NCBI GenBank assembly: GCA_020851835.1 | Contig: JADZBZ010000150.1 | Span: 1-5,464, forward strand | DNA length: 5,464 bases | Direction: 5' to 3' | DNA from: Acidobacteriota bacterium | GTDB lineage: Bacteria; Acidobacteriota; Vicinamibacteria; Vicinamibacterales; UBA2999 | Shown here: piece after piece, positions 1 to 4,312 of the stretch | Position numbering within the stretch: the first letter of the stretch is position 1 | How the letters are laid out: every line of letters starts with the position of its first letter | Translations under genes and position numbers: made by a program | Notes under the pieces: model-generated | The model's input: the letters and a program-made list of their open reading frames with translations, nothing else | What the model was told of the DNA's origin: nothing | Databases searched by the model: none

Positions 1-1014
1 CTGGCCCCGCTTGCCGCGCAGACGCGGGCCAAGGCCACCAACGTACCGGTCATTCCCCACGAAGCCGTGCCCAACTTCTTCAAGAACGCCCCCGGCATCT
101 ACACCGGCGAGAACATGGGCATTGCGACCAACTCGAAGGGGAATATCTACATTTATCACCGGGCCAACGAGACGCGCCTGTTCGAATACAACCCGCAAGG
201 CCAGTTCGTTCGCGAGATTGGACGTAGCAATTACGGCTTCGCCTTCGCGCACTCGGTGCGCGTGGACGCGGACGACAACATCTGGGCCGTGGACGAGGGC
301 ACCGACATGCTCGTCAAATTCAGCCCAGAGGGCCGGGTGCTGATGGTGATGGGCCGGCGAGAAGACCCGGTCGCCTCGCTGCTGAACATGCCGGGCGCGG
401 GCTCGTTCCACGGCCGCAACGAGAAGTACCGCTTCGGCCGTCAGACCGACGTCGCCTTCGACCAGCAGGGCAACATCTTCGTCTCGGACGGCTACTTCGA
501 TGCGCGCGTCGTGAAGTACGACAAGTACGGGCGCTTCATCAAGGCCGTCGGCACGCGCGGGAACGGCAACCTCCAGTTCAACACGCCGCATTCCATCGCC
601 ACCGACTTCCAGGGCAACGTGTATGTCGGCGACCGCGGCAACGCGCGCGTACAGGTGCTCGACAACGACCTCAACTGGAAGGCCAACTACGACCAGGTCG
701 GCAATCCCTGGGCGGTGTGCGTATCGGGCGGGCCGGGACCGAAGAACCCCGGCAGGCAGTACCTCTACTCGTCCAACTCGTGGCAGGACAGCGCGCCGGC
801 GGCCGGCGCCGAGTTCACCGGCGAGGTCTACAAGATGGAGCTCGACGGCACCATCGTCGGCAGGTTCGGACGTGCCGGCAAGGCCGCCGGCGAGTTCGCG
901 ACCATCCATCAGATGGATTGCCGCGACCCGGACACGATTTTTACGGCTGAGATCAACAACTGGCGGTCGCAGAAGATCCTGCTCAAGCCGGCCATCACCA
1001 CGAGCGCCCAGTAG
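1..1014 (+). CDS. PAL-like NHL-repeat six-bladed beta-propeller, exported (5' partial)
   Basis: The reading frame is open from the first base, so the true start lies left of the window; 337 residues are visible. The first residues (LAPLAAQ) look like the end of a signal peptide, so the protein is probably exported. NHL-type blades follow, with motifs such as DNIWAVDEG, NIFVSDGY and VYVGDRGNARVQV. The pattern matches, from memory, the lyase domain of peptidylglycine alpha-amidating enzyme (PAL), which splits peptidyl-alpha-hydroxyglycine using a zinc ion held by three propeller histidines. Counting from the first visible codon, the equivalents are His84 (AHSVRVD), His197 (TPHSIA) and His303 (TIHQMD). 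A Tyr in SDGY (Tyr165) matches the proposed catalytic Tyr, and HR at 53-54 resembles the region of the active-site Arg. Cys240 and Cys307 recur in the next gene. The true substrate is unknown; many bacterial relatives are simply called 6-bladed beta-propeller proteins. A GTG at 67 is in frame but lies after the leader residues and is not the likely start. Confidence 0.88.
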   Translation: MAPLAAQTRAKATNVPVIPHEAVPNFFKNAPGIYTGENMGIATNSKGNIYIYHRANETRLFEYNPQGQFVREIGRSNYGFAFAHSVRVDADDNIWAVDEGTDMLVKFSPEGRVLMVMGRREDPVASLLNMPGAGSFHGRNEKYRFGRQTDVAFDQQGNIFVSDGYFDARVVKYDKYGRFIKAVGTRGNGNLQFNTPHSIATDFQGNVYVGDRGNARVQVLDNDLNWKANYDQVGNPWAVCVSGGPGPKNPGRQYLYSSNSWQDSAPAAGAEFTGEVYKMELDGTIVGRFGRAGKAAGEFATIHQMDCRDPDTIFTAEINNWRSQKILLKPAITTSAQ

Positions 1015-1017
1015 GAG
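1013..1017 (+). promoter_or_regulatory. Ribosome binding site of the second propeller gene
   Basis: AGGAG ends 7 nt before the ATG at 1025 and overlaps the TAG stop of the preceding gene (1012-1014). This fixes the start and suggests translational coupling of the two propeller genes. Confidence 0.8.
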
Positions 1018-1024
1018 ACCAACC

Positions 1025-2137
1025 ATGAGACGCACACTGAAGGCGCTGACGCTCGCCGTGGCTGTGGCCGGCGCGACCGTGGCCGCGCAGAGCGCGGTCC
1101 CCGAAATTGCATTCGACACCAACGCCGACCTGCTCCGCACCCCGGCCGACGTGTTCGTCGGCGAGGTGGGGGGCGTGGGCGTCAACTCGAAGGGCATGAT
1201 CTTCGTGTACACGCGCACGGGCCATCCCTACGCGACGCTGGGCGACAACCGAACGTTCTACCGCAACGGCTCGAAGCTGTTCCAGTTCGATGCCGCGGGC
1301 AAGTTCGTGCGCGAGCTGGGGCAGGATGTCTACGGTTTCAACGCCGCGATCGGCCTGCGCGTCGACCCGCAGGACAACGTGTGGACCATCGACGAGGGTG
1401 CCAGCCAGGTGGTGAAGTTCGACACGGAGGGTCGCGTCGCACTGGTCCTCGGACGAAAGCCCGAAGTCATCAACGTGCGTCCACGCGCGGCAGGGCCGGG
1501 CGGACCAGGGGGCGGGCCGGGCGCCGGACCCGGAGGCCCGGGCGGCGCGGCCGCCAACCGCCGGCCCGGTGAGGGTGTGCCGGGATCGTCCTTCAACCGC
1601 CCGACCGACGTGGCGTGGGACAAGGCCGGCAATATCTACGTCGCCGACGGCATCGGCGCGAACAACCGTATCGCGAAGTTCGACAAGGAGGGCCGCTTCA
1701 TCAGGCACTGGGGGTCTACCGGGTCGGAGCCCGGTCAGTTCAATGGCGTGAAGGCACTGGCCATCGATGCGGCCGGCAACGTCTACGCCGCCGATGTCGG
1801 CAACAAGCGCATCGAGGTGTTCGACGCCGACGGCACGTTCAAGAGCCAGTTCGCCAACATCGGCACGCCGCTGGCGATGTGCATCACACCGGGCGCCACG
1901 CAGTACCTGTACGTGTCGCACTCGGGTGATCCCGATGGAATGGAGGATGCCGCCATCTACAAGGTGCGGCTGGACGGCACCGTTGTCGGCAGGTTCGGCG
2001 CGGCCGGGAAGCGGCCAAAGGAGTTCGGGCTGGCCAACTCGCTCGACTGCCGCAGCGAGACGGAACTGCTCGTGGGCGAGATGACCAACTGGCGCGTGCA
2101 GAAGGTCACGTTGAAGGCAACCGCGGCCGCCCGCTGA
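1025..2137 (+). CDS. NHL-repeat beta-propeller, exported, degenerate PAL-like paralogue with Gly/Pro-rich loop
   Basis: 370 residues. The ATG at 1025 is chosen because it has a well-spaced AGGAG and begins a classic signal peptide: MRRTLK, then a hydrophobic stretch at about 6-21, with likely cleavage near residues 20-24. The rest is a six-bladed NHL-type propeller that aligns with the upstream product along its whole length (for example DVYGFNAAIGLRVD, NIYVADG, VYAADVGNKRIEVFD, TNWRVQKVTLK). The positions matching the three putative zinc histidines are Ile109, Lys243 and Asn338, and the catalytic-Tyr position is Ile210. The protein is therefore unlikely to be a zinc lyase of the PAL type and may be a binding or structural partner. 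Cys286 and Cys342 match the Cys pair of the neighbour. A Gly/Pro-rich insert at about 153-184 lies between blades. It starts 10 nt after the preceding stop, suggesting one operon. The function is inferred from fold only. Confidence 0.9.
   Translation: MRRTLKALTLAVAVAGATVAAQSAVPEIAFDTNADLLRTPADVFVGEVGGVGVNSKGMIFVYTRTGHPYATLGDNRTFYRNGSKLFQFDAAGKFVRELGQDVYGFNAAIGLRVDPQDNVWTIDEGASQVVKFDTEGRVALVLGRKPEVINVRPRAAGPGGPGGGPGAGPGGPGGAAANRRPGEGVPGSSFNRPTDVAWDKAGNIYVADGIGANNRIAKFDKEGRFIRHWGSTGSEPGQFNGVKALAIDAAGNVYAADVGNKRIEVFDADGTFKSQFANIGTPLAMCITPGATQYLYVSHSGDPDGMEDAAIYKVRLDGTVVGRFGAAGKRPKEFGLANSLDCRSETELLVGEMTNWRVQKVTLKATAAAR
1480..1577 (+). repeat. Low-complexity Gly/Pro-rich coding insert with a G-run motif
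   Basis: The segment encodes a run of GPGG-like units (about residues 153-184 of the second propeller protein) that is absent from the paralogue at the same inter-blade position. On the coding strand, G runs at 1493-1495, 1498-1500, 1508-1512, 1514-1516 and 1519-1521 are separated by 2, 7, 1 and 2 bases, which fits the usual G-quadruplex pattern. The protein segment is most likely a flexible surface loop. Confidence 0.7.
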
Positions 2138-2147
2138 CACCGCCCTT

Positions 2148-2196
2148 GCGCCCCGGGCCCTGGCGCGGCCACAGCCGTTCCCTGGGTCCGGGGCGC
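2148..2196. terminator. GC-rich hairpin between convergent genes, candidate bidirectional terminator
   Basis: GCGCCCCGGGCCC (2148-2160) pairs with GGGTCCGGGGCGC (2184-2196). This gives a 13-bp stem with a single G-T (G-U in RNA) pair and a 23-nt loop. The loop holds a second small hairpin, CGGC-caca-GCCG (2166-2177). It fills most of the gap between the second propeller gene and the convergent YceI gene, the expected place for a shared terminator. There is no T-tract on either side, so it is not a textbook intrinsic terminator. Confidence 0.5.
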
Positions 2197-2209
2197 CCCG
2201 TCCCACTGC

Positions 2210-2752
2210 CTACTTCGCGGCGGCCGCCTGCACCGATACGATCACCTTCACCTCGTCGCCCACCAGGAACCCGCCCGTTTCGAGCGCCGCGTTCCAGTTG
2301 AGTCCGTAGTCCTTGCGGTTCAGCGTCACCTCACCCTCGAAGGCCAGCTTCTCATTGCCCCACGGATCCACGGCCTTCCCCAGGTAGCTCACCGGGATCA
2401 CGATGGGCCGCGTCACTCCGCGCATCGTCAGGTTGCCGGCCACGTCGTAGAGGTTGTTGCCGAGCGGCCTGATCTCACTGCTCGCAAACGTGATCGTCGG
2501 GTACTTCTCGACGGCAAAGAAGTCGTCCGAGCGCAGATGCGCGTCGCGGTCGGGAGTGCCGGTGTCGAGGCTCGCGGCCTGCACCGTGAAAGCCACCGTC
2601 GAGCGCTCGGGATGCTCGTCGTCGAAGTCGATGGCTCCAGTGAAATCTCTGAATCGCCCCCGCACCTTCGTGAGGAGATGCCGAACCTGGAAGGCAGCCT
2701 CGGAATGGGTCTTGTCGATCTGGAACAGGCGGGTCAGGACGGGGTTGCTCAT
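2210..2752 (-). CDS. yceI: YceI-family lipocalin-like protein, no signal peptide
   Basis: 180 residues, the usual size for a single YceI domain. Family signatures run in order: FQIDKTHSEAAFQVRHL (10-26), VRGRFRDFTG (30-39), DRDAHLRSDDFF (68-79) followed by EKYPTITFAS (82-91), GNLTMRGVTRPI (106-117) and VTLNRKDYGLNWN (142-154). YceI proteins form a beta-barrel with a hydrophobic pocket; some structures hold isoprenoid or polyprenyl lipids, and some members are linked to stress or quinone-related functions. Many members are periplasmic, but here the first strand starts by residue 9 and there is no hydrophobic leader, so this copy should be cytoplasmic. The ATG at 2752 has AAGGAG at suitable distance. 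It lies 90 bp downstream of a MarR regulator on the same strand and has its own palindrome-bearing leader, so it is the probable target of that regulator. The ligand cannot be told from sequence. Confidence 0.93.
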   Translation of the reverse strand: MSNPVLTRLFQIDKTHSEAAFQVRHLLTKVRGRFRDFTGAIDFDDEHPERSTVAFTVQAASLDTGTPDRDAHLRSDDFFAVEKYPTITFASSEIRPLGNNLYDVAGNLTMRGVTRPIVIPVSYLGKAVDPWGNEKLAFEGEVTLNRKDYGLNWNAALETGGFLVGDEVKVIVSVQAAAAK

Positions 2753-2761
2753 GGAATCGTG

Positions 2762-2767
2762 CTCCTT
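2762..2767 (-). promoter_or_regulatory. Ribosome binding site of the YceI gene
   Basis: On the minus strand AAGGAG is followed by 9 nt and then the ATG at 2752. It supports that start. Confidence 0.75.
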
Positions 2768-2784
2768 GTATGAAGACCGAGCTC

Positions 2785-2796
2785 GTGAGTGTTCAC
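2785..2796. repeat. Short inverted repeat GTGA-gtgt-TCAC in the YceI leader
   Basis: Arms of 4 bp with a 4-bp spacer lie at or just after the predicted YceI transcription start. AGTGTT also occurs twice on the plus strand, at 2788-2793 and 2803-2808, 15 bp apart, linking this element with the neighbouring TGTTATAACA palindrome. It could be a second operator half-site set or chance. Confidence 0.3.
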
Positions 2797-2804
2797 ATGC
2801 TCAG

Positions 2805-2814
2805 TGTTATAACA
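2805..2814 (-). promoter_or_regulatory. Candidate promoter/operator of the YceI gene (TGTTATAACA palindrome)
   Basis: TGTTATAACA is a perfect 10-bp palindrome. Read on the minus strand it contains TG-T-TATAAC, which resembles an extended -10 element, so a repressor bound here would block initiation. The predicted start of transcription is near 2799, leaving a leader of about 46 nt with the ribosome binding site. No good -35 is seen. The site shares the TGTTWWAACA pattern with the palindrome in front of the marR gene, suggesting one regulator binds both. Confidence 0.5.
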
Positions 2815-2842
2815 ACTATTGACGCCGAAAAACGCGGAAGTT

Positions 2843-3313
2843 TCACTCCCCTCCGTTCCGTACCTCGGCCAGGGTCTCCACCAGGGTCCGCAGCCGCGCC
2901 GGATCCACGCCGGCGAGCCGCTCCCGATGGAAGGCCCGAACCGGCTCGTCCAGTTCGGCCAGCAACTCGAGGCCTCGTGGCGTGATATGCGTGCGGACGA
3001 ACCGCCGGTCGGCATCGGTACGCTGCCGGCCGATCAGCTTCATCCCGGTCATGCGGTCCAGCAACCGGGTCACATCGGGCACGGCCCTCAGTAAACGCGC
3101 GCCGATCTCGTTGCGGCACAGACCGCCCGGGCCCGCACCGCGCAGAATACGCAGCACGTTGTACTGGGTCGGCGTCAGGCCGTAGGCTTTGAGCATCTGC
3201 GCGATCGCATGCTCGAGGCGAGCCGCGGTCAGGACGATGCTCAGGTGGGCCTCCTCTTCGAACAGATCAAAGGGCCTGACCAACTTGAGATTCTCGCGGA
3301 GCGTGGGAGGCAC
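2843..3313 (-). CDS. MarR-family winged helix-turn-helix transcriptional regulator
   Basis: 156 residues, typical for MarR. The N-terminal helix (about 14-43) belongs to the dimer region. The winged HTH spans about 46-118: GLTPTQYNVLRIL, then the helix NEIGARLL, the recognition helix AVPDVTRLLDRMTG, and the wing RQRTDADRRFVRTHITPRG with the conserved Asp-Arg-Arg. A C-terminal helix (119-152) completes the dimer interface. MarR proteins usually repress by binding palindromes as dimers and release DNA on binding phenolic, quinone or lipophilic ligands, or on cysteine oxidation. The sole cysteine, Cys66, sits at the start of an HTH helix. The start is GTG at 3313; an in-frame TAA lies seven codons upstream, no ATG or GTG lies between, and there is no Shine-Dalgarno. 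A near-consensus promoter ends 7 nt before the GTG, which points to leaderless translation. It likely regulates itself and the YceI gene downstream. The ligand is unknown. Confidence 0.93.
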   Translation of the reverse strand: MPPTLRENLKLVRPFDLFEEEAHLSIVLTAARLEHAIAQMLKAYGLTPTQYNVLRILRGAGPGGLCRNEIGARLLRAVPDVTRLLDRMTGMKLIGRQRTDADRRFVRTHITPRGLELLAELDEPVRAFHRERLAGVDPARLRTLVETLAEVRNGGE

Positions 3314-3320
3314 GAAGTAG

Positions 3321-3350
3321 ATAATATATGTTTAAACACGTATATGTCAA
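3321..3350 (-). promoter_or_regulatory. Sigma-70-type promoter of the marR gene
   Basis: On the minus strand the -35 is a perfect TTGACA (3350-3345). The -10 is TATTAT (3326-3321, spacer 18) or TATATT (3328-3323, spacer 16). Either choice puts transcription start within a few bases of the GTG start codon at 3313. This is the clearest AT-rich island in an otherwise GC-rich window. Confidence 0.75.
3324..3343. promoter_or_regulatory. Candidate MarR operator in its own promoter
   Basis: The core TGTTTAAACA (3329-3338) is a perfect palindrome. Three more matching pairs (ATA/TAT) flank it after two mismatched positions, giving 8 of 10 paired positions over 20 bp. It lies between the -35 and -10 boxes and overlaps the -10, a common site for MarR autorepression. 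Confidence 0.65.
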
Positions 3351-3445
3351 GCGATCCATTGGCGCGCCGGCCTCGACATGAGACGATGGGAGTGGCCCGC
3401 CTGCCTGTTGGAATCGGCTGTCGCCCGTCCCCGCGCCAGCTGCGT

Positions 3446-3452
3446 GGAAGGA
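3446..3452 (+). promoter_or_regulatory. Ribosome binding site of the PEGA-domain gene
   Basis: GGAAGGA ends 7 nt before the ATG at 3460 and supports that start. I see no convincing promoter for this gene in 3351-3445. Confidence 0.65.
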
Positions 3453-3459
3453 ACTGGCC

Positions 3460-4290
3460 ATGTCGCATCGTTGTCGGCTCACGGGACTCATCCTGACGCT
3501 GGCCCTGGCGCTCGCCCTCCCAACCGTGCTTGCCGCACAAGGGCGCGGCAATCGTCGTCCTCCCCCTCGACCGCGGCCAACGGTGGTGCTCCGCGGACAA
3601 GTGTTCGTCGGCGGCTACTTCTACGACCCGCGGTTTGGGCCGTACCCGTGGTGGCCTGCCGCCGCCTATCCGTGGTACGCGCCGATCTACGACCACCGCG
3701 CTGAACTCCGCGTGCTCGTCAGCCCGAGGGAGGCGGCTGTCTACGTCGACGGCTACTACGCCGGTATCGTGGACGACTTCGACGGCCTCTTCCAGAGCCT
3801 GCCCCTGGCGCCGGGCGGACACATCGTGGTGCTATACCTGGAAGCCTACCGGACGGCGAGTTTCAATCTCTATCTGAGGCCCGGCTCGACGATGAAGCTG
3901 CGGCACACCATGGAACCGCTGCCGCCGGGCAGGCGAAGCATGCCGCCCAACGTGGCGCCGTCCATTCCACCCCCGCCTCCCGGCTCGTACCTACCGCCCA
4001 GGACGCCCGTTCCCCTGCCCCTGCCCGCCCCACCGCCGGCACAAGCTTCCGCCGCGGCGGCCGTTGGGCTCGGCATGCTCGATCTGCGTGTGCAGCCTCC
4101 GGCGGCCGACGTCACCATCGATGGTGCACCGTGGATGAGCTCCGATCCCGGCCACTTCGTGGTGCGGCTGCCTGGAGGCCGGCACGTCGTGGAGGTTTTC
4201 GGTGAGGGATACCGGCGCTTCTCGACCGAGGTGGAAGTGCGGGACGGCGAAACGACGCCGCTCAACGTGAGTCTGTCATCCGAGCGGTGA
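3460..4290 (+). CDS. Secreted protein with two PEGA domains and a proline-rich linker
   Basis: 276 residues. A signal peptide is clear: basic MSHRCR, a hydrophobic core at about 8-20, and cleavage probably after VLA (about residue 25). An Arg/Pro-rich stretch (26-40) follows, then a Tyr/Trp/Pro-rich segment (53-78; YFYDPRF, YPWWP, AYPWYAP). The first PEGA domain spans about 82-152, with VYVDGYYAG, a PGGH turn and an AYR motif in place of the usual GY. The linker at about 153-205 is rich in Pro and Ala. The second PEGA domain spans about 206-274 (LRVQPPAADVTIDG, LPGGRHVVEVFGEGYRRF). PEGA domains are small beta-sandwiches found in bacterial surface and lipoprotein-like proteins, with no known enzymatic role. 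There is no lipobox cysteine, so it should be released or held non-covalently outside the inner membrane. It faces away from marR and shares the 146-bp gap with it; no functional link is evident. Confidence 0.85.
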   Translation: MSHRCRLTGLILTLALALALPTVLAAQGRGNRRPPPRPRPTVVLRGQVFVGGYFYDPRFGPYPWWPAAAYPWYAPIYDHRAELRVLVSPREAAVYVDGYYAGIVDDFDGLFQSLPLAPGGHIVVLYLEAYRTASFNLYLRPGSTMKLRHTMEPLPPGRRSMPPNVAPSIPPPPPGSYLPPRTPVPLPLPAPPPAQASAAAAVGLGMLDLRVQPPAADVTIDGAPWMSSDPGHFVVRLPGGRHVVEVFGEGYRRFSTEVEVRDGETTPLNVSLSSER

Positions 4291-4295
4291 GGGCG

Positions 4296-4311
4296 CCCGG
4301 GAGCCCCCGGG
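4296..4311. terminator. Small GC hairpin between convergent genes, weak terminator candidate
   Basis: CCCGGG-agcc-CCCGGG forms a 6-bp stem and 4-nt loop in the 22-bp gap between the stop codons of the PEGA gene and the trehalose gene. No T-tract follows on either strand, and in sequence this rich in G and C it may be chance. Confidence 0.25.
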
Positions 4312-4312
4312 G

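Noticed and set aside
623..1024. Upstream extension of the second propeller frame, overlapping the first gene
   Set aside because: The translation is Arg/Ser/Thr-rich noise opposite a clear NHL coding frame, while the ATG at 1025 has a good RBS and begins a signal peptide.
995..2206. Long minus-strand open frame (403 codons) opposite the second propeller gene
   Set aside because: It has no recognisable domain, a composition typical of antisense of GC-rich coding DNA, and lies opposite a well-supported gene.
2454..2822. Plus-strand open frame opposite the YceI gene
   Set aside because: It is antisense of a well-supported YceI sequence, without RBS or motif.
3357..3390. Possible promoter for the PEGA gene (TTGGCG with GACGAT 17 bp downstream)
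   Set aside because: Both boxes are poor matches and the stretch is GC-rich; not distinguishable from background.
3241..3822. Minus-strand open frame over the marR promoter and the PEGA gene
   Set aside because: It has no domain and crosses the consensus marR promoter; its end is a frame-shifted shadow of the marR start.
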